A stretch of 6,965 nucleotides of DNA, from NCBI GenBank assembly GCA_902797125.1, contig CADBRS010000175.1:1-6965 (forward strand). The letters are read 5' to 3'. A model generated the notes under the pieces. The model saw nothing but the letters and a program-made list of their open reading frames with translations, ran no database searches and had not been told where the DNA came from. This document shows, piece by piece, positions 1-5,921 of this stretch; the first letter of the stretch is position 1, and each line of letters begins with the position of its first letter. The stretch is from an uncultured Ruminococcus sp. Lineage in GTDB: Bacteria > Bacillota > Clostridia > Oscillospirales > CAG-272. Both the position numbers and the translations under genes were made by a program.

Positions 1-582
1 GATTCCTCGCTGCTGGCTCTCGGATGCGTCGAGGGTAGGGACGGCTCGTTTTCGCTGACGCTCGAGGCCTACGGGGTCTCGAAAGGCGTTTCGGCTTCGC
101 CCGTTTTTTCAAGGACTTACCAGAACTGCTATCCGCTCTATCTGATTTTTTCGGGCAACAAATACCTCAGTGCCGTCTGCGACACCTCGATGATCTGCCT
201 GGGCAGTGACGGCAAGGAGATACTGAACTACCACTTCAGCGCGCCGCTTGTGTCTGCGTGCGCCTCGCCCGAAGGATGCGCCATGGCTTTTTCCTCCGAT
301 CTGGTCAAGAACGAGGTCAGGCTGATCTGCGTGAGCGGGGAAGGAAAAATCGTCCACGACGGCATTTTGTCCGCAGGCGTGGAGCAGATCCTTCTCACCG
401 GAGGCTGCGTGTACCTGAAAGGGGAGCGCATCACGAGGTTTACACTGTCTGATAAAAAATCAGCGACCGACGACCGTCCGTTCGCAGGTCTTACCATGCT
501 GCCCGCGTCGGGAGGCCGGCTATTGCTCTGTTCTCCCGCACTCGCCGAATTCTACACTTTCGGGGATTCCGGCGTTTCATAG
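1..582 (+). CDS. C-terminal part of a DUF5711-like beta-propeller protein (5' end outside window)
   Basis: The frame is open from the first base to a TAG at 580-582, giving 193 residues with no start in view, so the window cuts into a longer gene. An internal ATG at 190 is not a credible start because coding continues unbroken upstream of it. The protein is a series of short beta-strand blocks with repeated hydrophobic-Gly/Asp patterns (for example 'YLIFSGNKYLSAVCD', 'LICVSGEGKIVHDG', 'VYLKGERITRF', 'RLLLCSP'). This is typical of WD40-like propeller blades and resembles the C-terminal half of clostridial DUF5711 proteins, which usually carry an N-terminal membrane anchor; that part cannot be seen here. 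The biochemical role of that family is not established. The next gene follows closely in the same direction, which suggests co-transcription. The family assignment rests on pattern recognition; another propeller-like hypothetical protein is possible. Confidence 0.6.
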   Translation, partial: DSSLLALGCVEGRDGSFSLTLEAYGVSKGVSASPVFSRTYQNCYPLYLIFSGNKYLSAVCDTSMICLGSDGKEILNYHFSAPLVSACASPEGCAMAFSSDLVKNEVRLICVSGEGKIVHDGILSAGVEQILLTGGCVYLKGERITRFTLSDKKSATDDRPFAGLTMLPASGGRLLLCSPALAEFYTFGDSGVS

Positions 583-654
583 ACGAAACGAAAGAAACGT
601 TTGAAGAAAAATGAAAGGATCATGCCGGAGACATTTCGCCGGCGCCGAGAAATC

Positions 655-1302
655 ATGAAAAAGGAACAGTTCCTCAGAAACATCCCGAATATGCTCTCGA
701 TTATCAGACTGCTGATGGTCCCGGGTTTCATACTCCTGTTCATCGACGGATATCACAAGGAAAATCTGATCATTCCGCTGGTGTTTTTCGTGGTCGCCGG
801 GGTGACCGACGTCATTGACGGCTACCTGGCCAGACGGAACGGATGGGTCACGAGACTCGGAAAGATCATCGATCCGGTCGCAGACAAGAGCATGCAGTTC
901 GCCGTACTGATCTGTCTGGCCGCGGTCGATTTCCTGACATGGTGGATGATCCTGCCTTTCTTCATCAAGGAACTGGCCACGATCATCGGCGGAGCGATCA
1001 TCATCCGCAACCGGAAGTTCGTGACCATCAGTAAAGTCTACGGGAAAGCCGCCGTCGTCATGTTCTACGTGATGTGCGGACTGAACATGCTGATCTTCAA
1101 TTTCAGGTGGAACTATCCTGTCTTTTACTGGATCGCTTTCGGGCTGACCGTAGGACTCGCCGTGCTGGCCATCTCCTTGTATGCCAGAGACTACGCCCGT
1201 TTCCTCAAGAAAGAAAAAGAGGATCAGGGCCAAACCGAAGAAGCCGCTCCCGCACCGGAACAATCCGAAACGGAAGAACCTGTGCCGGATGATAAAGGCT
1301 AA
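655..1302 (+). CDS. CDP-alcohol phosphatidyltransferase family membrane protein (PgsA-like)
   Basis: An integral membrane enzyme of phospholipid synthesis: it transfers a phosphatidyl group from CDP-diacylglycerol to an alcohol, most often glycerol-3-phosphate (PgsA), giving phosphatidylglycerol phosphate. Counting from the ATG at 655 (215 aa), the family signature DxxDGxxARx8GxxxDxxxD is complete: D52, D55, G56, A59, R60, G69, D73, D77, the metal and CDP-binding residues. About six hydrophobic segments lie near residues 14-30, 38-54, 79-91, 96-117, 131-148 and 154-176. Residues 185-215 form a charged Glu/Pro-rich cytosolic-type tail that is not part of the fold. The start is uncertain. ATG 655 matches the usual 'N-I-P-N-x-L-S-x-x-R' beginning, but its ribosome site is weak (GAGA). 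ATG 622 and TTG 601 are in frame upstream and would add 11 or 18 residues without family resemblance. The substrate alcohol cannot be told from sequence; cardiolipin synthase of the CMP-forming type is the main alternative. Confidence 0.86.
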   Translation: MKKEQFLRNIPNMLSIIRLLMVPGFILLFIDGYHKENLIIPLVFFVVAGVTDVIDGYLARRNGWVTRLGKIIDPVADKSMQFAVLICLAAVDFLTWWMILPFFIKELATIIGGAIIIRNRKFVTISKVYGKAAVVMFYVMCGLNMLIFNFRWNYPVFYWIAFGLTVGLAVLAISLYARDYARFLKKEKEDQGQTEEAAPAPEQSETEEPVPDDKG

Positions 1303-1330
1303 AATCGGTCACCAAAATCGGAAAGGAGTA

Positions 1331-1345
1331 CCGGGAAGATCCCGG
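1331..1345 (+). promoter_or_regulatory. Hairpin between a strong Shine-Dalgarno and the Clp start codon
   Basis: The spacer between the phosphatidyltransferase and the Clp ATPase carries a near-perfect Shine-Dalgarno (AAAGGAG, 1322-1328), but the ATG at 1362 is 33 nt away. Between them, CCGGGA (1331-1336) and TCCCGG (1340-1345) form a 6-bp GC-rich stem with a 3-nt loop. Folding the hairpin shortens the effective distance to about 18 nt, still long. No in-frame alternative start lies closer, because TAG at 1353-1355 closes the frame. No second good Shine-Dalgarno precedes 1362. The arrangement suggests structure-dependent initiation, or the strong site may be a remnant. Inference from sequence only. 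Confidence 0.35.
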
Positions 1346-1361
1346 TTACAGATAGATTATT

Positions 1362-3935
1362 ATGAGTATGATGTGTGTCAGGTGCAAAAAACGGATCGCC
1401 GTCGTTTTTGTCACCAAACTGGAAAACGGCAACAAAGTGAGTGAAGGCTACTGCCCGATCTGCGCCAAGGAGATGGGTTTCCCGATCGACGGGATGCTGG
1501 ACGATATCATCAAAAAAATGGGGATCTCTCCCGAGCAGTTCGCCCAGATGTCCGAATCCGCAGCGGATATGATGCAACAGCTGAACAGGACAGGACAGAA
1601 CGGTCCGGCCCCCGAGCCTGAACAGGAATCCGAGGAGGACCGCAAGGCTCGGATTCACGAAGAAGCCGAAGAGCTGCTCAAGGACGACGCGATCTCCAAG
1701 ATCCTGGACGGTGAAGAAAAACAGGTTTCTCCGGACGAGACGCCTTTGCTGCCTCCATCCAGCCACGACGATTTGTCGGACGGCGGAGCACCGGCGATCG
1801 ATCCCCCTCAGGTGATCGAAGAAAAACCGGAGACGCAGGAACCGTCCGAACAAAAAAATACCGAGCCCGGCAATGCCGATTTCAATCCGGAAAAAGAAAA
1901 GATCGAGATCGACAAGCTCATGGCCGAAGCCGAGCAGAACGAGAAAAATCAAAAAGAGAAAAATGAGAGCAAGCAGCGGGGCAGACGTCAGCCGCAGCAG
2001 GAACCCAAACAGTCCTATCTGCGCGATTATTGCCGCTGCCTGACCCAGAGCGCCCGAGCCGGGAATTTGGATCATATCGTCGGCCGTCAGAAAGAACTCG
2101 GACGGGTCATCCAGATCCTTTGCCGCCGTCAGAAAAACAATCCCTGTCTGATCGGCGAGCCGGGCGTGGGCAAGACGGCCATCGCGGAAGCTTTGGCCAT
2201 CCGCATCGTCCAGGGAGACGTTCCGTACAAGCTGAAAAACAAAGAGATCTGGCTCGTGGACCTGACCGCGCTCGTCGCAGGTACCCAGTTCAGAGGCCAG
2301 TTCGAAGCCCGTATTCTGGGACTTCTCCGTGAAGTCAGATCGGAAGGCAACGTGATTTTGGTCATCGACGAAGTCCACAACATCGTCGGAACAGGGAACA
2401 GCGAGGGCAGCATGAATGCGGCCAATATCCTGAAACCCGCTCTTGCCAGAGGCGAGATCCAGATCATCGGTTCGACGACCCTGACCGAATACCGCAAATA
2501 TATCGAAAAAGATACCGCTCTGGAAAGACGGTTCCAGCCCGTGATGGTCGAGGAACCTTCGCTCGCGGAATCTGTCGAGATGCTCAAAGGCATCAAGCAC
2601 TACTACGAGCAGTTCCACCATATCCATATTCCGGATTCGATCCTGCATCAGACAGTCGTTCTGTCCGAGCGCTATATCACGGACAGATACCTGCCGGACA
2701 AAGCTATCGATCTTTTGGACGAAGCCGCTTCCAAACTGTCGCTTTCTTCGGCCGAATTGAACGAATCCTACATGATCCGCGACCGGCTGCTCAAACTCAA
2801 GCATGCGATCGAAGTCCTTGAGGCGGATGTTTCCACGGAAGAAAAGAACGAGCAGAAGAGATACGAACAGATCGCCAGACTCCGGGCTGAGGAACTCAAA
2901 CAGTCCAGTCAGCTCGAAAAACTCGAGGCGAGCTGCGACAAGATCGAACTGGGTCTGGAACAACTGGCCGAAGTCATCGAGGTCTGGACAGGCGTTCCGG
3001 CCACTTCCATCACCGAAAACGAGTTTGCCCAGCTGATCACGCTCGAGGACAGGCTGAACAAACGGATCATCGGCCAGCCCGAAGCCACGCACGCCGTCGC
3101 CAACGCGATCAAGCGCAACCGCGCAGGCGTCATGAGCAAAAGGCATCCCGTCTCCTTCATTTTCGCAGGCCCGACGGGAGTCGGAAAGACCGAACTGGTC
3201 AAGACATTGGCGTCCGATCTGTTCCATTCGCCCGAGACTCTCATCCGACTGGATATGTCCGAATTTATGGAGAAGCATTCAGTCTCCAGGATCATCGGGG
3301 CGCCTCCCGGATATGTAGGCTATGACGAAGCGGGCCAGCTGACTGAAAAGATCAGAAGAAGACCCTATTCCATCGTCTTGTTCGACGAGATCGAAAAGGC
3401 GCATCCGGACGTATTGAACATCCTTCTCCAGATCCTGGACGACGGGCGTGTCACGGACGCGCAGGGCAGGACGGTCAGCTTCGACAATACCGTGATCGTC
3501 ATGACGACCAACGCAGGTTCCGAAAGGTCTTCCGGTGCGGCAGGCTTTACCGGAGACTCCGAATCCGCCGAGCAGAACAAGACCGAAAAAGCTTTGTCCG
3601 AATTCCTTCGCCCCGAGTTCATCAACCGGGTCGACGAGATCGTCACGTTCCATTCACTGACTGAAGAGAACTTCTATGCCATCGCGGACATCATGATGGG
3701 TGAACTGAAAGACGCAGTCAGCGAAAAGGGGATCGATCTGTCCTGGACGCGCGAAGTTTCCGAATATATCGCTAAAGGTTCGTTCAGTCACAAGTACGGC
3801 GCGCGCAATATGCGCCGCTTCATCCAGAAAGAGATCGAGGATAAGCTTGCCGATCTGCTGATCTCGGATTATACGCACAAGTTATCCAAAGTTTCCGTCA
3901 CGATGAAAGATGGAGCCGTCGCGTTCGAGTATTGA
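1362..3935 (+). CDS. ClpE/ClpC-family ATP-dependent Clp protease ATP-binding subunit with N-terminal zinc finger
   Basis: Hexameric AAA+ unfoldase that feeds proteins to the ClpP peptidase in the cytosol. It has 857 residues. C5-x2-C8 and C31-x2-C34 make a C4 zinc finger like that of ClpE, replacing the double Clp N-domain of ClpC. Residues about 76-215 are a Glu/Lys/Gln/Pro-rich, probably disordered linker. AAA+ domain 1 has Walker A 265-272 (GEPGVGKT), Walker B D336-E337 and arginine fingers R389-R390. A charged coiled-coil middle region covers about 465-535. Domain 2 has Walker A 603-610 (GPTGVGKT), Walker B D675-E676, sensor-1 N717, arginine finger R756 and sensor-2 GAR at 813-815. Pore loops are present (F310 in domain 1; GYVGY 650-654 in domain 2). 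AGF at 727-729 sits where ClpP-binding loops carry (I/L/V)GF. All ATPase residues are intact, so it should be active. It is longer than Bacillus ClpE (about 700 aa), mainly because of the linker. No CtsR operator was recognised upstream. Start ATG 1362 is used; ATG 1368 and 1371 are also possible. Confidence 0.95.
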   Translation: MSMMCVRCKKRIAVVFVTKLENGNKVSEGYCPICAKEMGFPIDGMLDDIIKKMGISPEQFAQMSESAADMMQQLNRTGQNGPAPEPEQESEEDRKARIHEEAEELLKDDAISKILDGEEKQVSPDETPLLPPSSHDDLSDGGAPAIDPPQVIEEKPETQEPSEQKNTEPGNADFNPEKEKIEIDKLMAEAEQNEKNQKEKNESKQRGRRQPQQEPKQSYLRDYCRCLTQSARAGNLDHIVGRQKELGRVIQILCRRQKNNPCLIGEPGVGKTAIAEALAIRIVQGDVPYKLKNKEIWLVDLTALVAGTQFRGQFEARILGLLREVRSEGNVILVIDEVHNIVGTGNSEGSMNAANILKPALARGEIQIIGSTTLTEYRKYIEKDTALERRFQPVMVEEPSLAESVEMLKGIKHYYEQFHHIHIPDSILHQTVVLSERYITDRYLPDKAIDLLDEAASKLSLSSAELNESYMIRDRLLKLKHAIEVLEADVSTEEKNEQKRYEQIARLRAEELKQSSQLEKLEASCDKIELGLEQLAEVIEVWTGVPATSITENEFAQLITLEDRLNKRIIGQPEATHAVANAIKRNRAGVMSKRHPVSFIFAGPTGVGKTELVKTLASDLFHSPETLIRLDMSEFMEKHSVSRIIGAPPGYVGYDEAGQLTEKIRRRPYSIVLFDEIEKAHPDVLNILLQILDDGRVTDAQGRTVSFDNTVIVMTTNAGSERSSGAAGFTGDSESAEQNKTEKALSEFLRPEFINRVDEIVTFHSLTEENFYAIADIMMGELKDAVSEKGIDLSWTREVSEYIAKGSFSHKYGARNMRRFIQKEIEDKLADLLISDYTHKLSKVSVTMKDGAVAFEY

Positions 3936-3959
3936 CCGGAACCCGGCGGGTGCGATCTC

Positions 3960-4017
3960 AAAATTTTTAAAATATTTTAAAAAAAGAATTGCATCTTGCA
4001 AACATTTGTGGTAGAAT
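3960..4017 (+). promoter_or_regulatory. Strong sigma-A-type promoter with UP-like A/T tract for rpsB-tsf
   Basis: A -35 box TTGCAT (3989-3994) is followed by exactly 17 nt and a -10 box TAGAAT (4012-4017). TG at 4009-4010 adds an extended -10 element. Directly upstream, 3960-3987 is almost pure A and T in phased tracts, standing out from the GC-richer surroundings and fitting an UP element for the RNA polymerase alpha subunit. Transcription should begin near 4023-4026, giving a leader of about 112 nt. High output fits a ribosomal protein operon. No convincing terminator separates the Clp gene from this promoter; only a 4-bp ACCC/GGGT hairpin (3941-3951) is seen, so some read-through into rpsB is possible. 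Confidence 0.78.
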
Positions 4018-4025
4018 ACCAAAGT

Positions 4026-4043
4026 CTGCACGGATCCGTGCAG
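4026..4043. repeat. 18-nt perfect palindrome at the expected rpsB transcript start
   Basis: CTGCACGGATCCGTGCAG is a perfect 9+9 inverted repeat starting 9 nt after the -10 box. As RNA it would be a 7-bp stem with a GATC loop at the extreme 5' end of the transcript, which commonly protects an mRNA or acts in regulation. As DNA it could be a dimeric repressor operator overlapping the start site. The sequence does not decide between these. Confidence 0.6.
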
Positions 4044-4050
4044 GAAAAAT

Positions 4051-4101
4051 ATGTACGTGCCTCTGATTTTGCCGCCGGTGCTGCTTTTGCAGTTGCGGTG
4101 A
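4051..4101 (+). CDS. Possible 16-aa leader peptide in the rpsB leader
   Basis: ATG at 4051 opens a short frame, MYVPLILPPVLLLQLR, ending in TGA at 4099-4101. An AGGA (4042-4045) lies 5 nt before the ATG, a workable ribosome site. Five of 16 residues are leucine and there is a Pro-Pro pair at residues 8-9, both features able to slow ribosomes. The frame covers the 5' arm of the outer stem and both arms of the inner stems of the leader (4056-4098), so a ribosome reading it would melt them. The stop lies 35 nt before the rpsB ATG. It could also be chance: the codons coincide with a structured RNA, and short ORFs are common. Too short for standard gene finders. Confidence 0.33.
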   Translation: MYVPLILPPVLLLQLR

Positions 4102-4136
4102 ACGGGCACGGGTGAAAAACCGAAGGAGAAAAAGAA

Positions 4137-4910
4137 ATGGCAGTAGTAACGATTAAACAGTTGCTCGAAGCTGGTGTTCATTTCGGACACCACACCAGAA
4201 GATGGAACCCGAAAATGGCCGAGTACATCTTCACCGAAAGAAACGGTATCTACATCATCGACTTGCAGAAGACCGTTAAGAAATTTGAAGAAGCTTACAA
4301 CTTCGTTCATGAACTCGCTGCAAACGACGGCAAGATCCTGTTCGTTGGCACGAAAAAGCAGGCTGCAGAAGCGATCAAAGAAGAAGCTACCCGCTGCGGC
4401 ATGTACTACGTCAACTCCCGTTGGCCGGGCGGCATGATGACAAACTTCAAGACCATCCGCCGTTCCGTCAAACGTCTGAACGACCTGACCAAGATGAGCG
4501 AAGACGGCACGTTCGATCTGCTCACCAAAAAGGAAGTCGCCGGCAAACTGAAAGAGATCTATGATCTTGAAAGAAGCCTTGGCGGTATCCGCACCATGGA
4601 AGAGCTCCCCGACGCTGTGTTCATCGTCGACCCCAGAAAAGAGAGAAACGCTGTTCTGGAAGCACGCAAACTGGGTATTCCGATCATTGCGATCGTCGAC
4701 ACCAACTGCGACCCGGACGAGATCGATTACGTGATCCCGGGCAACGATGACGCTATCCGCGCCATCAAACTCATTTCTTCCGTTATCGCTGACGCCGTCG
4801 TTTCCGCAAAGGAAGGCGCTCAGACCGATGAGAACAACACTCCGAGCGAGGAAGTTGTCGAAGAAAAGGCAGAAGCAGAAGCTGAAGCCGACGCAGAGGC
4901 TCAGGCCTGA
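4137..4910 (+). CDS. rpsB: 30S ribosomal protein S2
   Basis: Small-subunit protein that binds late in 30S assembly at the head-body junction and is needed for S1 binding and mRNA docking where S1 exists. The 257 residues carry the family hallmarks: 'LLEAGVHFGH' at 9-18 followed by RRWNPKM, 'YIFTERNGIYIIDLQKT' at 30-46, the 'VDPRKE' and 'IVDTNCDPDEIDYVIPGNDDAIRA' regions in the C-terminal third, and a charged helical hairpin around 105-155. Residues about 229-257 are an acidic Glu/Ala tail, common in this family. At 95-99 the usual RWLGG reads RWPGG (P97). The start is fixed by AAGGAG at 4123-4128, 8 nt upstream. Codon choice leans more to GCT/GTT than the upstream genes, as expected for high expression. 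It is followed by tsf after 29 nt with no terminator, the conserved rpsB-tsf pair. Confidence 0.99.
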   Translation: MAVVTIKQLLEAGVHFGHHTRRWNPKMAEYIFTERNGIYIIDLQKTVKKFEEAYNFVHELAANDGKILFVGTKKQAAEAIKEEATRCGMYYVNSRWPGGMMTNFKTIRRSVKRLNDLTKMSEDGTFDLLTKKEVAGKLKEIYDLERSLGGIRTMEELPDAVFIVDPRKERNAVLEARKLGIPIIAIVDTNCDPDEIDYVIPGNDDAIRAIKLISSVIADAVVSAKEGAQTDENNTPSEEVVEEKAEAEAEADAEAQA

Positions 4911-4939
4911 TTGATTTTTGATTTGTGAGGTAGAATATA

Positions 4940-5869
4940 ATGGCAACCATTACCGCTAAAGACGTTGCTGCGCTCCGTGCCAAGACCGGTATCGGTATGA
5001 TGGAGTGCAAAAAAGCTCTCGTTGAAGCAGACGGCGATATGGATGCAGCTGTCAAGCTGCTCCGTGAAAAAGGCCAGCTGAAAGCCGAGGGCAAGGCAGG
5101 CCGCATTGCTGCGGACGGCATCGTGGACATCATGAAGGAAGGCAACAAGACCGCCATGATCGAGGTCAATTCCGAGACCGACTTCGTCGCGAAGAACGCT
5201 TCTTTCCAGGCTTTCGTCAAAGATATCCTGAAAGTCATCCTGAAAGAGAATCCCGCTGACGTGGACGCACTTCTTGCCTGCAACTACATCGACGGTTCCA
5301 TGACCGTTGACGCCAAGCTGAAAGAGATGATCTTCGTCATCGGCGAAAAACTGAGCATCCGCCGTTTCGTCGTCGTGGAAGGCACAGTCAGCACATACAT
5401 CCACGGTCTGGGTTCCATCGGTGTTATCGTGAAATTCGATGCCGATGACGCAGTCGTCGCTAATCCCGGTTTCGCACAGTATGCCAAGAACCTGGCTCTC
5501 CAGGTCGCAGCAGATCCTGTCGCTTATCTCTGCCGTGAGCAGGTCCCCGCATCCGTGATCGAGGAAGAGAAATCCATCCTGATGGCACAGATCGCAAACG
5601 ATCCCGCAAACGCAAAGAAGCCGCCTCAGATCATCGAGAAGATGGTGGCCGGCCGTATTGCCAAATACTACGACACGCACTGCCTCTTTGATATGGCTTA
5701 TGTCAAGGAAGACAACATGAAAGTGTCTCAGTACATCGCCGCTTCCGAGAAGGAACTCGGCGGCAAGGCAGCAGTCGTTGCATACGTCAGATACGAGAAG
5801 GGCGAAGGCATTGAAAAGCGTGAAGACAATTTCGCTGAAGAAATTGCCAAGATGACCGGAAAGGCCTGA
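4940..5869 (+). CDS. tsf: Translation elongation factor Ts
   Basis: Cytosolic guanine-nucleotide exchange factor that releases GDP from EF-Tu so it can be recharged with GTP. It has 309 residues, a normal clostridial length. The N-terminal UBA-like domain (about 1-55) has 'LRAKTGIGMMECKKAL'. 'NSETDFVAKN' at 77-86 contains T80-D81-F82-V83, the residues that contact the EF-Tu G-domain and displace Mg2+. Two core subdomains and a coiled-coil insertion follow, ending with 'RYEKGEGIEKREDNFAEEIA' near the C-terminus. The segment usually written CLLEQ-x-FVKD reads CLFDM-A-YVKED here, a mild divergence. The start is set by GAGG at 4927-4930, 9 nt before the ATG. It is co-transcribed with rpsB from the promoter at 3989-4017 and ended by the terminator at 5881-5910. 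Confidence 0.99.
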   Translation: MATITAKDVAALRAKTGIGMMECKKALVEADGDMDAAVKLLREKGQLKAEGKAGRIAADGIVDIMKEGNKTAMIEVNSETDFVAKNASFQAFVKDILKVILKENPADVDALLACNYIDGSMTVDAKLKEMIFVIGEKLSIRRFVVVEGTVSTYIHGLGSIGVIVKFDADDAVVANPGFAQYAKNLALQVAADPVAYLCREQVPASVIEEEKSILMAQIANDPANAKKPPQIIEKMVAGRIAKYYDTHCLFDMAYVKEDNMKVSQYIAASEKELGGKAAVVAYVRYEKGEGIEKREDNFAEEIAKMTGKA

Positions 5870-5880
5870 TTGTATAACAG

Positions 5881-5910
5881 AAAGCGGTCGATCGAATCGG
5901 CCGCTTTTTT
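5881..5910 (+). terminator. Intrinsic terminator of the rpsB-tsf operon
   Basis: Arms 5881-5891 and 5897-5907 form an 11-bp stem with a single G-U pair, closed by a 5-nt loop (TCGAA), and the stem runs into six T residues (5905-5910). It starts 11 nt after the tsf stop. The T-run is followed at once by the murQ Shine-Dalgarno (GGAGG, 5911-5915), so the RNA end and the next ribosome site abut. Confidence 0.92.
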
Positions 5911-5921
5911 GGAGGTTTGTC

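Larger units (their letters stand above)
4024..4136 (+). promoter_or_regulatory. Structured 5' leader of the rpsB-tsf mRNA
   Basis: Downstream of the palindrome, CGTGCC (4056-4061) pairs with GGCACG (4105-4110) as an outer stem. Inside it CCGC (4072-4075) pairs with GCGG (4095-4098), and CTGC (4081-4084) pairs with GCAG (4089-4092) across a TTTT loop. CCGTGC (4036-4041), part of the first hairpin, could instead pair with GCACGG (4106-4111), so two folds compete. A strong Shine-Dalgarno AAGGAG (4123-4128) lies 8 nt before the rpsB ATG and just 3' of these stems. Autoregulation by S2 on its own leader is known in E. coli; whether this leader works that way is inference. No strong hairpin plus T-run is present, so translation-level control fits better than transcription attenuation. 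Confidence 0.5.

Noticed and set aside
573..590. Hairpin CGTTTC/GAAACG across the stop codon of the first gene as a terminator
   Set aside because: Only 6 bp with three A-T pairs and no T-run after it; more likely chance.
1301..1321. Direct repeat AAAATCGG (1301-1308, 1314-1321) with GGTCA as a possible CtsR operator before the Clp gene
   Set aside because: The CtsR box needs two GGTCAAA-type heptads with a fixed 3-nt gap; only a partial GGTCA is present and the second half does not match.
1511..1518. Seven-A runs in the Clp gene (1512-1518 and 1852-1858) as programmed slippage sites
   Set aside because: No stimulatory structure or meaningful alternative frame follows, and the main frame is intact for 857 residues.
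1299..3278. Long minus-strand open frame opposite the Clp gene
   Set aside because: It is the antisense shadow of a strongly recognised Clp ATPase, with a biased composition (Phe/Leu/Asp-rich) and no family resemblance.
4867..4907. Short GCA-GAA type codon repeat at the end of rpsB as a microsatellite
   Set aside because: It encodes the ordinary acidic Glu/Ala tail of S2 and is imperfect.
4911..4936. TAGAAT at 4931-4936 as a -10 box for a separate tsf promoter
   Set aside because: The only TTGATT-like -35 lies 14 nt away and the box sits in the tsf ribosome-binding spacer; the conserved rpsB-tsf co-transcription explains expression.
5844..5878. TTGCCA plus TATAAC as a murQ promoter at the end of tsf
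   Set aside because: The spacer is 23 nt, too long for sigma-A, and the start would fall within the terminator stem. Not excluded, but not supported.
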